This document shows positions 46,279 to 60,101 of a stretch of DNA of 64,000 bases, piece by piece (positions within the stretch are counted from its first letter, which is position 1; every line of letters starts with the position of its first letter). The translations under genes were made by a program, and so were the position numbers. The notes under the pieces were generated by a model. That model was not told where the DNA came from, made no database searches, and saw nothing but the letters and a program-made list of their open reading frames with translations. Source of the DNA: Phanerodontia chrysosporium. Taxonomy: Eukaryota > Basidiomycota > Agaricomycetes > Polyporales > Phanerochaetaceae. The stretch spans positions 1,054,001 through 1,118,000 of the forward strand of contig MJGA01000007.1 of assembly GCA_001910725.1 (NCBI GenBank). Direction: 5' to 3'.

Positions 46279-47349
46279 ATGATCCTCGACAGCGTTACAC
46301 CGACCCGCATTGCCCTAATGCCCGCTGTCAAAGTCGGACAGCACACCGCTGCCCCTGAACCACCCCGCAAACCCTCCGCCTTGCCTCTCCCGGTCGAGCT
46401 TACGGAGCAAATCCTGCAGGAAGCATGGGAGCTCCCACTCGAGCGGGACGAGCGGATCGAGCTCTGGCTGTCGCTCACTCACGTCTCGCACACCGTGCTC
46501 AGCATCTTCATCCGCATCTCGATGCGCGACGTGCACATCATGACGCCCGCCTTTGCGCAGCACTACCTCAGGCTCGTCCGGCCGCGCACGTCCTTCGAGC
46601 CGGGCGAGAGCTACCTCCTGCGGAACGCCTGCCAGGTCGCGCACCGGCTCTGCCGCTCGCTGACCTTCCACATCGACAGCCGTCCGCGCAGCGGCGCGTG
46701 CGAGCCCGCGATCCGGCTGTACGCCGACGGCGACCGCGCGGCGGAGGCGGTGAGCAGCACGCTGTACGTGCTCTCGCTCGTGCCGGTGTACGTGCCGGCG
46801 CTGCGGCGCGTCGCGCTGCAGTACACCGACTGGGGCTTCGACGACGTGCTCGACCAGTGCCGCCTGCTCCCGCTGCCCGCGCAGGTGCGCGCGCTCGAGC
46901 TGCGCTACGCGTTCAGCGCGCGCGGCGCACGCCTCGGCGCCCTCGCGCGCACGCACTACGCGCGCGCGTGGCGCCTCGCGAGCATGCGCTGGCAGATGCC
47001 CCAGGTCCGCACGCTCGCTGTGCGCGGCGCGCCCGCCGCGTTCGTCGACGCCGTCGCGAAGATGTGCCCCCTCCTCGAGCGCCTCGACGTCGACCACCAC
47101 GTAGAGGCCGACCGCGCGTGGAGCGTCCCCGACGGCCTCCGCACGCTCGTCCTCGAGCACCGCGCCCCGCGCCCGGCGGAGTGCGCCACGGACTGGTGGG
47201 GCGTCGCACGGGCGGCGGCGGGGGCGGCGGACGCCACGGAGACGGTGTACATGCAGACGATGATCTCCGCATCGTGGCAGGACACTCTTGCCCGCCAGCG
47301 GCTGAGGCGAATCTGCCTCTGCCAAGGCACTTCCATTGAATACGCCTAG
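46279..47349 (+). CDS. F-box-like protein, single exon
   Basis: A 356-residue uninterrupted frame. The start ATG at 46279 has a good context (accaccATG); a second ATG at 46318 is possible. An F-box-like segment (LPLPVELTEQILQEAWELPL, then RIELWLSLTHVSHTVLSIFI) is followed by a helical, Leu/Ala/Arg-rich body with LRR-like strand periodicity (VYVPALRRVALQYTDWGFDD, LLERLDVDHHVEADRAWSVP, LRTLVLEHRAPRPAE). Fungal genes of this layout are usually annotated as F-box-domain proteins, perhaps SCF adaptors. High GC makes long antisense frames over the same span; those are shadows. Confidence 0.7.
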   Translation: MILDSVTPTRIALMPAVKVGQHTAAPEPPRKPSALPLPVELTEQILQEAWELPLERDERIELWLSLTHVSHTVLSIFIRISMRDVHIMTPAFAQHYLRLVRPRTSFEPGESYLLRNACQVAHRLCRSLTFHIDSRPRSGACEPAIRLYADGDRAAEAVSSTLYVLSLVPVYVPALRRVALQYTDWGFDDVLDQCRLLPLPAQVRALELRYAFSARGARLGALARTHYARAWRLASMRWQMPQVRTLAVRGAPAAFVDAVAKMCPLLERLDVDHHVEADRAWSVPDGLRTLVLEHRAPRPAECATDWWGVARAAAGAADATETVYMQTMISASWQDTLARQRLRRICLCQGTSIEYA

Positions 47350-47548
47350 TCACGTATCACATACGACTAATGCACTGCACCCGCATCCTGTTTTTGGTCA
47401 ATGTATAGTACAAAACTCGAGCTGCATGTCACAGTCCACACAAGGTGCCCCCGAGGAATAAACAAATAATAAATCACGTGTCAGGACGATGCATGGGAGT
47501 GGGATGGATCGACAGAGTCAAGAAGAACAAGCACCGCAGCCCGAGATG

Positions 47549-49553
47549 CTAGGGCGTGACCTGGCCTGCAGGCGGTTCCGGCTTGACGTCCTTTTTTCGG
47601 TGGACCGTCATATGCCGCGCCAGCTGGTCGGGCCGGGCAAAAGTCTTGTTGCAGCCCGGCTCCGTGCAGGGATACGGCCTGATGCCGGTATGTGTGCGCA
47701 GCTGGAGAAGTCCGCACTCAGCGCGCCGCGCCAGGCACACTCGACTACATGTACTCACGTGTTTCGACAGGTTCGACGACTCGGTGAATGCACTGTACGG
47801 AGGGGCGCGCATGTCAGCAAGAAGGCTTGGGTGTGCTCGTGAGGGCACGGGCCGTACCGGTCGCAATATGTGCATTTAAACGGCTTGTCGCCGTTGTGCG
47901 TGCGTTTGTGGATCGTGAGCGCGCCCGTGATGGCGAAGGACTTGCCGCACCCGGGATAGTCGCACACGTAGGGTTCTGCGCGGCACGAAGTCAGCAACGG
48001 GTGGCAGGGGGCCATTGTGGGAGACTGCGCCCTACTTTCTTGTGTGTGGCGGCGCATGTGCTGGGCGAGCGTCGCCGCCTCGGAAAAGTTTTGCTGGCAT
48101 ATGCTGCATTGAAAGGGCCGGTGCCCTGTGTGACTCTGCCGCCCGTCAGCCACATCCGCCTCCGGGCAATCCCATCGGAAAAGGACCCACCTGCAGGTGC
48201 CGGCATATCTTCTGCTTGCTCGCGAAGCCGTTGTCGCCGTGGCGCGCGCAGCCCTCCCAGTAGCAGTCGTAGTGCGCCTTGCCGCTCCCGACGTGCGCGG
48301 CGTTGATGTGCTGCGTGAGCGCGTCGCACGACGCGAAGCTCTCGCCGCACCCCGTCCAGCGGCACACGTGCGCCTGCGGCGCCGAGCAGTCGTGCTCGGG
48401 CGCGGGCGTCGGCGGGCCCGACGCCGGCGGGGACACGCGCGCGGCGTCGTCGCTCGCGCTGCGCGCCGCCGGAGCGGGCGTCGGCAGCCCGAGGTGGTCC
48501 GTCAGCAGGTGGCTCGCGAGCACGCCGAGCGCGCTGTCCGCCGCGTTGCCCGCGGACGGGCCCGGCACCGAGCTCGGCGTCGGGTACACCGTGCAGTCCG
48601 CCCAGAGGCACGACAGCGCGGCCGCGTCCGGGGCGCGCCCCAGCTGCGCGGGCGCGGGCGCGGGCCGCAGGTGCTGCAGGTTGACGTGCCCGACGAGCTC
48701 GCCCAGCGTGCCGAAGTGCGCGCCGCAGTTTCCCCACATGCACGCGAACGCTTGCGCCTGCGCCTGCGCGCCGGGCATCCCCTGCGGGTGCGTCGGAGAG
48801 AGGGGGCTCGAGGCAGAGTGTGGCGTGTGCGTGAGCGAGGTGGGGCTGTTGAGCATCTGTGGCGTGGAGGACGAGGATTCGCTCCCATAGACCGAGCTGT
48901 CGTGCTGCATGTAGTTGCCGAACAGGTTGTCCGATGGAAACGGCCAGCCGAACGTGTTGTGGTGGGCCTGGTGGGCTCTCGGATCCATGAACAGCTGGTG
49001 GTATTCCGGGCAGCATTGCATCTGGATGGGATTGAGATCTCGGGAAAAAGGAGAATATATTGCGGAAAATACTCACTATGGCATCAATGGCGCTGCACTG
49101 CGGACCGTCGGAACACATGATATCGCAGGCGGCGATGGTGTTTGCTGCTTCGCACGAGTGGTAGTCGTGGTGGGCATCGTTGCAGGGCACGACGACACAT
49201 TGTTCGGTACACTGCTCGGTGAGACCGATCTCGCATGTCCCCTGTTCGCAGTCCTGGACGCACTCTTCGCACGCGGAGGACATGGCGACGCTGAGGGGGC
49301 GGAGGGGAAGTTTTTCGTCGGGCGTGCGGAGGGCGAGGAAGATGGCTTCCACGGCGGTGTCTGATTGGCGTCGACCTGTGGTGCGGAGGGCCGAAAAATG
49401 GTGGTAGCGGGCCTGGGGCGTCGGAGCGGAAGAGGCAGCGTCGGAGGGCGCGGTGAGGTCGAGCAAGGTCGGGCTGCTGGGCGAGATAGGAGACCGGGAG
49501 ATGTGAGGCGGGTGTGAGGTGCGGCTCGCCATTGCAGCTCGAGTGCCTGCCAT
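47549..49553 (-). CDS. Zap1-type zinc-responsive C2H2 transcription factor
   Basis: The likely zinc-homeostasis regulator. The start at 49553 (or 49532) gives a Ser/Pro-rich N-terminus, then a Cys-rich segment ([40 protein letters not shown]). Two Zap1-like sensing fingers follow ([28 protein letters not shown]). The DNA-binding block has [90 protein letters not shown] and [20 protein letters not shown]. The last finger ends [14 protein letters not shown]. CxWxxC-type fingers plus a run of tandem C2H2 fingers match yeast Zap1 and Aspergillus ZafA. Five introns, all in frame; stop 47549-47551. Confidence 0.88.
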
Positions 49554-49866
49554 AACTGCGAAGGTACCCTCGCGGTCAAGGCATAAACGGGTCGCGTTAG
49601 ACCTCGTGTACCCCGTGCGGACGTGTCTCGTGTTCTCTGCGGCGGTCTGTGAGCAACATAGCAATTAATGCCGTCGAAAGAGGAGCACTGGGGGAGCGTA
49701 CCCTCGCAGAGTGCAAATCCGCTGTTTGATCTGTGCAAGTGCCGTCGAAACCAGCCTGAGCCCAAAAGGGAATTCCGGAACGGCCGAGGCGGTGCCCGGG
49801 GTCCGGCGTTAACCTCATGCCTTGCAGCCAGTGATGCCTGTCTCATTTCTCACCGAGGCCTCCACA
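49554..49866. promoter_or_regulatory. Divergent promoter (Zap1-like regulator / carboxypeptidase) with a repeated 10-mer
   Basis: This 313-bp gap contains GTACCCTCGC twice in the same orientation (49564-49573 and 49698-49707). The first copy lies within a 16-bp near-palindrome, gcgaaggtaccctcgc, whose aaggt half resembles half of the yeast zinc-response element (ACCTTNAAGGT). A complete element of that kind is not present. Confidence 0.4.
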
Positions 49867-52035
49867 ATGCTCGCGCTCGCCATCGCCAGCCTAGGCTGCC
49901 TCGCCGCCTCTGTGGCCGCGACCCCGCACCAGCTCCCGCTTGTGCCCTCCCGGGGCCCCGCCGACCCCGCCTCCGACCCCGCGGATTCCGCGACGCGCCC
50001 AGACTACTGTCCCCAGTTCCCCCCGCTCCGCCCGCGGACGCACCGCGACATCGACCGCGCCCTCGAGGACGTCTACCGCACAGACGACTTTCTCCTCCAG
50101 GTCGTCGACGCGCTGGGAGCCGTCGTCCGCGTGCCGTGAGTACGCCTCTTGTCCACCTGACAGACTGTGGAAACGACTTGCCATTGCAGGACCGAGTCCT
50201 ATGATGACTTTGGCCCCGTCGGTCAAGATCCCAGGTGGCTGTCGTTTGTGACCCTCCACGCCGAACTCGAGAGGCTCTTTCCGCTCGTGTGAGTCCTCGC
50301 CCTCGACCACGCCCCGCGCGGAAACTTACTCGTCGCGTGCAGGTACAAGAACCTTCGCGTCACAAAAGTAAACACTCACGCGCTCGTCTTTCACTGGCAA
50401 GGAACCAATGATGCCCTCTTGCCCGTCCTATTGACGGCACACATGGGTATGGCCCTGTGCCGTCCCACTCCTCGCGGACGTCTGACTCTGTAAACATCAG
50501 ATGTCGTGCCTGTGGAGCCGTCTACCCTGGACTCGTGGGTGCATCCGCCCTACTCAGGCTTCTACGACGGTCCGTCGATCCTTTCCACTCCGCCATCGAA
50601 GGACTCACCTCTTACACAGGTACCTGGCTTTGGGGGCGTGGCAGTTGTGACGACAAGCCAGACGTCATCTCCCTCTTGTACGCCCCAACTCCTTGCGCAT
50701 ATCCTACACACACTTGAACGTGTACAGAACCACCGTGACGTCCCTCCTCGAGCAGGGATTCACTCCTCGCAGGAGCTTTGTCTTGGCCTTTGGGATCGAT
50801 GAGGAGTCTGCCGGATACGCTGTGAGACTATCTCATTACTTTCTACCGAGTTTGCTAACTTCCCGTTAGGGAGCTGGTCACATTGCCAAATATCTTGAAG
50901 AAACATATGGGCGCGGCGGCATAGCCGCCATCCTCGACGAGGGCCGTGAGTGTACTCCATTATCTTGGATGGACTCGTAACCAACGAGTCCCAGTGCCCT
51001 ATTCTACTCGCTATGGCGGCGATGTCATCTTTGCGAATCCTTGCACGGCCGAAAAGGGATACATGGATCTGCGCGTCGAGATCTCCACGCTAGGTGGGCA
51101 CTCCAGCCTGCCGCCACGTCACACTGTAAGTTTTGCACCTTGTCCGCTATCCCTTCAGGTGCTGACAAAGTGGATGTCAGGCTATCGGCTTGCTGGCCGC
51201 TGTCATCACCGAGCTTGAGGCCCATCCCCTCGAAGCAACCCTCTCCCGCGACGGCACCGCCTTCCAGGAGCTCCAGTGTGCCGCGGCCTACGGTCCTGAG
51301 GTTCCCGAGGAGATCAGGAAACTTGCCAAGGCCGCCATAGCCAGCGACGGCGCGCTCGAGGAGCTCAAGGACGCGTTCCTGCGGTGGCAGCCCGTCGCTG
51401 CAGCGCAGATCTCAACGACGCAGGCCGTGGACCTCATCTCGGGCGGCGTCAAGGTGAACGCGCTGCCCGAGCTCGCGACCGCGATCGTCAACCACCGCAT
51501 CGCGGAGCACAGCTCCGTGCGCGCGCTGCAGGAGCGCACGACGGCGCTGCTCGCGCCCCTCGCGGCGCGCCTCAATCTCACGCTCGACGCGTTTGGCGTC
51601 ACCGTCTCCGCCGGCGGCGCTGGGCGCCTCGTGCTCTCCGACGCGTTCGGCACGGCCCTCGAGCCCGCGCCGTCACGCCCACGGGCCACAGCCCGCCGTT
51701 CGCGCTGCTCGCGGGCACCGTTGCGGAGACGTTCCGCGCCAAGCATGGCGAGGGCGGCCCGCAGGTCGTCGTGCAGCCTGCGCTGGCCCTCGGTGAGTCG
51801 CCTACGGCCTCGATGCGGTGCGGAGGGGCTCATGCGTTGCTGTATCGCAGGCAACACGGACACGAAGTACTACTGGAACCTGACGCGGCACATCTTCCGC
51901 TACACACACGCGCCCGCGGACGCGTTCTACAACGGCGCACACACGATCAACGAGGCGATCAAGCCGAGCGCGGTTGTCGAGAAGATCAGCTTCCACACCA
52001 AGTTCATCCTCAACTGGGACGAGGCGGACATCTGA
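49867..52035 (+). CDS. M20 metallocarboxypeptidase (carboxypeptidase S-like), first of a tandem pair
   Basis: A zinc-dependent exopeptidase, secreted or vacuolar. The start ATG at 49867 gives a signal peptide (MLALAIASLGCLAASVAA); an in-frame ATG at 49822 would put polar residues before it. M20 motifs in order are PVLLTAHMDVVPVEPSTLDS (metal His and catalytic Asp), TYLWGRGSCDDKPDVISLL (bridging Asp), LAFGIDEESAG (catalytic Glu), GYMDLRVEISTLGGHSSLPP, KVNALPELATAIVNHRIAEH and AFYNGAHTINEAI (last metal His). At least nine introns. One base appears to be missing near 51671: ccgtcacg should be ccggtcacg, giving PVTPTGHSPPFALLAG as in the neighbouring copy. Confidence 0.88.
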
Positions 52036-52246
52036 GTGGACGGCGGGCGAGTGGAGGGCTTTTTGGGTTATGTGTAGACTATTCTCGGAACCCTGGATAT
52101 TAGCATCGTTGGATCCACGGAACTTCGTGCGGATCAGTCCGAAAGCGTGCAGGCCATGGCCGTTCTGGAGACGACGGTAAGGGCCGCACTCTCGCCACCG
52201 TCACCTGCCTTGTGCTCCGCATCCGCCCAAGCTCCCTCACAACTCG

Positions 52247-52270
52247 GACGACGACGACGACGACGACGAC
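52247..52270. repeat. (GAC)8 microsatellite
   Basis: Eight exact GAC units end 16 bases before the ATG of the second carboxypeptidase, so they probably lie in its 5' leader. Confidence 0.8.
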
Positions 52271-52286
52271 GCCGCCCGCCCGCCCC

Positions 52287-54607
52287 ATGCCGCGCCTCTC
52301 GCTCCCGTTCCTCCTCGCGCTCGCGCTCTGCGCCTCGCGGCCGCGGCCGCGGTGCGCGCGCACCAGAGCCCGCTGCGGCCGCCGCCATCCGCGGACGCAG
52401 GGCGGCGGCACACCCGTGCGCCCGAGTTCTGCCCCCAGTTCCCCGCGCGCGTCCCAGACACGCACGGCGCGCTCGACGCTGCGCTGCGCCGGCGGTTCGC
52501 GGCGCCGGGCTTCGCGCGCGAGGTCGTGCGTGCGCTGCGGGACGTCGTGCGCGTGCCGTGCGTCTCACCCGCGTCTTTTTTTGTGCGGGGCGGACTGGGC
52601 TGACGGGGACTTTTTTGTTGGTAGCACGGAGTCGTATGATGATTTCGGGCCGGTCGACGAGGACCGCCGCTGGGCGCCGTTTGCGGTGCTGCGGGACGAG
52701 CTCGAGAGGCTGTTTCCGCGTGTGTGAGCGGACGTTTTGTTTTTCTAGGGCTCTTTTTTGCTTGCTGGATTGCGCTCATGGCCGCGCCCGTGCAGGTACG
52801 AGAGCCTACGCGTGACGACGGTGAACACGCATGCGCTCGTGTTCCATTGGCAGGGTGCCGACGCGGGCTTGGAGCCGGTGCTGCTGATGGCGCACATGGG
52901 TAGGAGCACTGGCTGGTGACGGTGACGGCTTGGTTTACTGGCTTTGGTTGCGCAGATGTCGTCCCGGTCGAGCCGTCCACGGCCGGGTCGTGGGTGCATC
53001 CGCCGTACTCTGGGTACTACGATGGTCCGTCTGCGTCGGATCATCTATGTCCTTGCTGACAGCTCTTGGGCAGGAACGTACCTTTGGGGCCGCGGCTCCT
53101 GTGACGACAAGTCTGACCTCGTATCCATCATGTAGGATGTGCCCTTTCGTACTCGGCTTGAATTCACTCAGGTTGCACTAGGATGACGGTGGATGCCCTA
53201 CTGCAAGAAGGGTTCCAGCCTCGCAGGACTTTGGTCGTTGCCTTTGGAATCGACGAAGAATCCGCTGGCGTGCAGGTAGCGAAGTCTCGGTCGCGTACTT
53301 GCCATTGTACTGAAACGTGTGATCAAACAGGGTGCCGGTCACATTGCAAGGTACCTCGAGAAAACATACGGCAGAGACAGTTTCGCGCTGATCCTTGACG
53401 AAGGGGGTACGTGGATCTTACACTGTACTAAGATGAAAAGACTGCTGAGCTCGTTTAAGAACCTTTTGGCGTGCCTTACGGGGGAAATGTGATATTCGCG
53501 AATCCATACGTGACGGAGAAGGGCTACTTTGACCTGCGAGTCGAAGTCTCTGCGCCAGGTGGACATTCTAGTATCCCTCCGCCTCATACTGTGGGTGCCT
53601 GCCCGATGGGTCCATACGAACAATCTGTGGTTAACACTTCGATTCAGGCTATCGGCATACTCGCCCTCGTCATTGCTGAGCTCGAAGCCCATCCGCACGA
53701 GCCACATCTGCTCCGTAACGGTACCCTCTTTCAGGAGATTCAGTGCGCCGCGGCGCACGGGCCCGAGGTCTCCGACACCTTCCGAGAGCTGGCCCGCGCA
53801 GCTATCGACGACGACAGCGCGCTGGAGGCGCTGACGCGGCTGCTCCTGGAGCACGTCCCGCAGTCGACGGCCAAGCTCGCGACGACGCAGGCCGTCGACC
53901 TCGTTGCTGGCGGTGTGAAGGTGAATGCGCTCCCTGAGACGGCGTACGCGGTCGTCAACCATAGGATCGCGGAGCAGAGGCAAGTAATACAGTTGCCATC
54001 CGTGCCTCGTCTCAAACTGACTAGTTGTCCTGATGTAGCTCTGTGGCAGCGCTGCAGGCGCGCGTCACGACAATTGTTGCGCCTGTGGCCAGCCGCCACG
54101 GCTTCGCGCTCGACGCGTTTGGGCGGACGGTCGTATCCGGAAGCAAGGGCCGTGTCTCGCTGTCGGACGCCTGGGGAACCGCTCTCGAGCCTGCACCTGT
54201 AACGCCCGTTGCAGACAGCCCAGTCTATGCACTGCTAGCTGGCACCATTGTAGCGGCGCTCAGTGAGACTTACAATGCGAGCAGCGCTATCGTCCAGCCG
54301 ACCTATGCCCTCGGGAACACTGGTGAGCATGTACTATGGGTAGCGGTATCGGTGCTCGCCTGAATACATCTCGCTGCAGACACGCAATTCTATTGGAATC
54401 TGTCGCGGAATATTTTCAGGTACGCTCATATGCCTGAAGACGCGTATTACAATGGTCTGCACACTATCAATGAAGGTATGTTTCTCCAACTTTGTTTTCT
54501 ATCGTGATATCAAATAGTCTATTACAGCTATCCAACCGACTGCAGTGGTAGGGAAGATAGCCTTTCTGACGAGACTGGTGCTGAACTTGGACGAGTCCAT
54601 GGTATAA
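52287..54607 (+). CDS. M20 metallocarboxypeptidase (carboxypeptidase S-like), second of a tandem pair
   Basis: A paralogue of the preceding gene, only 251 bp downstream. The start at 52287 gives a signal peptide (MPRLSLPFLLALALCAS). One base then seems to be missing near 52337 (gcctcgcggccg), after which the frame is VRAHQSPLRPPPSADAGRRH. Motifs: TESYDDFGPVDEDRRW, VLLMAHMDVVPVEPSTAGSW, TYLWGRGSCDDKSDLVSIM, VVAFGIDEESAGVQ, GNVIFANPYVTEKGYFDLRV, APGGHSSIPPPHT, VKVNALPETAYAVVNHRIAE, TQFYWNLSRNIFRYAHMPED and AYYNGLHTINE. It ends VLNLDESMV, TAA at 54605-54607. The metal and catalytic residues are kept, so both copies look active. Its first exon is far more GC-rich than the rest. Confidence 0.88.
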
Positions 54608-55519
54608 CTGTAAATCACGCGTCTCCGAGGCCTAGTATCCACCCAGTTGTTCGCGCAGACCCTGGCATATCAAACAAACGGTATCTATATCGAAGTAATG
54701 CCACTACGTTGCAACCATAAAGTTGTTGATATCCGCATTGTTGGCATGAGAGCCTGAGTACCGCTAGGGGTCAGGTTGCTGGTCAAATACAGGACCTTCC
54801 AAATGCAGCTGAGAGTGGGACGAAGCGCCACAGACGCTCGCACAACTTGAAAAACGAACTGAATGAACGTTTTCCACACGTTCAACGGATCCGATGTCGC
54901 TTTTTGTAAGTTTTGCCGTCTCATAAAAAGACTAGTCCTTACACGACATATTGTTCCATTTCAGATATTATCACCTGTGCACCTATCAGCCTCTGACTAT
55001 AGCTACTACCGCAGCCTGAAGCAGGCCGCTCAATCATCTGAGAGAAATGTTTGGCTGGCTGTCGGCCGCCAACTGTTGCCGATGTGCCGGCACCCCTCGG
55101 AGACAGAAGAACTCTCTCCGAGGCCGAACAGCGTTGTCCTGAGACAACCCGTATGGGACCGATGACAGTTCTCGTGTACTACTTCAGCGGATCATGAGTA
55201 CACAGGGCTCGATATTCTCGCTTTGGTCCAAGCGTTCACTATTCGGCCGCATAGACAGTCCAGCTCGGAAAGGCCAAGGTAAATTTTTCTCCCAAATTAC
55301 GTTCGTATTGAAGGCGCCCGCGAGGCGCGTGCACTGGGGTCCTTGCAGTCACGCGAAGGTGTTTCAAGTTCCTGCGATGCCTCGCGCTGCAAGTGAGTCA
55401 GGGAAGATATACTTTGCTGTTTGGAGCTGCCAGCTACGCGTTGTATATATAGCTTGACCTATTCATCGTATTGCTACCTACCTCAATCTCTCAGGGTATC
55501 CCATCACTGCCAGTGGAAC
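54608..55519. promoter_or_regulatory. Intergenic upstream of the GMC gene, with palindromes and a TATA box
   Basis: No gene is supported here. GTGCCGGCAC at 55084-55093 is a perfect 10-bp palindrome. Just after it, CCTCGGAGA (55095-55103) pairs exactly with TCTCCGAGG (55115-55123). A TATATATA lies at 55444-55451, about 70 nt before the ATG. These could be operator-like and core-promoter sites of the GMC gene. Confidence 0.45.
55444..55451 (+). promoter_or_regulatory. TATA box of the GMC oxidoreductase gene
   Basis: TATATATA sits 69-76 nt before the start codon at 55520. The distance leaves about 40 nt of leader after a start site 30 nt downstream. Confidence 0.5.
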
Positions 55520-58397
<2,878 letters not shown>

Positions 58398-58612
58398 TCA
58401 AAGAGTATATGAGGTCAGCGCGTTTAAGCTGATTAAGGTCCCCGTGTATATGTATGATGTGATGAAAGAAAGTTTGTTGCGACGACCTCGCAGCCACCGT
58501 TTGACAACACCTTCCTAATTTAGAATTCGGTCCGCAACGCACGCCACAGGCGCCTGTGAGCCTGAGCGTCCGCGGCGTGGAGGCCGAGCTTGATTCTCCC
58601 CTCCCCTTCACC

Positions 58613-60101
58613 ATGGACGCCGTCGAAAGGGCGAACGCCGAGCACCAGAAACGATGGTAAGGGTACGGCATGGGTGTGTAGGGCACAGCGAGGAGCGGCG
58701 GGGCCTGACACGTCGTGCAGGGCGAAGGACCAGAAGATCGGTGAGGGTACCTATGCCGTCGTCTACCGAGGTGAGTTGTCGCACGCCGTACGCTAGGCCG
58801 TCATTTACGTCCTTCAGGCAGAGAGGTAGCCACTGGACGGAAAGTTGCTATCAAGAAGATCAAGGTGGGGCAGTTCAAGGACGGCCTGGACATGTCTGCC
58901 ATCCGGGAAGTGAAGTACCTGCGCGAGCTCAGGCATCAGAACGTAATAGAGGTGCGTAGTTCCATATGTGCAGCACAGACTACGCGTTTGACCTTCCTTG
59001 TCAGCTCCTTGATGTTTTCTCATCCAAGACAAACCTGAACCTCGTGCTGGAATTCCTTGACACAGACTTGGAACTTGTCATCAAGGATCGCTCCCTTGTC
59101 TTCCTGCCGGCAGACATCAAGGCATGGATAGCTATGACCTTCCGGGGCTTAGAATTCTGCCACAGGAACTGGATCCTACACCGGGTATGCCCTGCCGTGC
59201 GCCACACTTCCCGCATCCTGACGCATCTCGCTCTCAGGATCTAAAGCCGAACAACTTGCTCATCTCCGCCAACGGCCAGCTCAAGCTTGCCGATTTTGGT
59301 TTAGCGAGGGACTTTGCGGACCCAGGCTATAAGATGACACATCAGGTCATCACACGGTGAGAAGAGATCTGCATATGCTCTGGCCGTAGACCTGGCTGAT
59401 GTGCCGTAATAAGGTGGTACCGGCCACCAGAACTTCTGTTCGGCGCACGGTATTACAGCACGGCCGTGGACATCTGGTCTGTTGGATGCATTTTTGCGGA
59501 GCTGATGCTCCGCACACCCTACCTCCCTGGTGAATCCGACATGGACCAGGTGAGAACGATCTTTCGCGCTCTAGGGACTCCGACGGAAGAGGATTGGCCA
59601 GTAAGTTGGATAGCTCTAGAAGCATAGTCGTGTGAATGAAGCTCATGCGTTTCAGGGACACAAAAAGTTGCCGGACTATTTCGATGCGGGCCAATTCCCA
59701 AAAACGCAACTACGTGATTTGTTCACCGCGGCAAGCACGGAATGCCTGAACCTGCTTAGCAAATGTTTGACCTACGACCCGCTCAAACGCATCAGCGCGA
59801 AGGAGGTGTGTGCTTCGTATCTCTGTCCCTGTCCATTTGCTAAGATGTCCACTCCGTCCAGGCACTCTTTCACCCATATTTCAGCGCTATGCCCTATCCC
59901 ACACACCCGTCAAAGCTACCCAAGCCTGCAAAGAAGGGATCTTCACTGCCCTTGGAAGAGTTCGACGGAAACGTCGAGTTTGAAGGCTCAGGGCTGGGAC
60001 CCAAGGCGAATCCGCCCAATAAGCTCAAGCGAAAGCTCTCGTCGGACGAGCTCGGCAGCCGGCCAATCGCACGCCGTCTTGATTTCTCACAACATGCCTA
60101 A
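58613..60101 (+). CDS. CDK7/Kin28 cyclin-dependent kinase of TFIIH
   Basis: Phosphorylates the RNA polymerase II C-terminal domain as part of TFIIH and may act as a CDK-activating kinase. The start at 58613 (accATGG) gives [15 protein letters not shown]. Kinase motifs: [13 protein letters not shown] (P-loop), [20 protein letters not shown] (Lys), [17 protein letters not shown] (PSTAIRE-equivalent helix), [34 protein letters not shown] (HRD reads HRDLKPNN), [26 protein letters not shown] (T-loop end) and [20 protein letters not shown]. The tail has a [10 protein letters not shown] basic motif. Ten or so exons with introns of 45-70 nt, all in frame; the HRD motif spans an intron near 59186-59238. 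Stop TAA 60099-60101. Confidence 0.95.

Noticed and set aside
46315..47325. Long minus-strand and second plus-strand frames over the single-exon F-box-like gene
   Set aside because: In very GC-rich DNA stops are rare on all frames. These translate to Arg/Ala/Pro-rich low-complexity sequence, while the 46279-47349 frame has a mixed, F-box-like composition.
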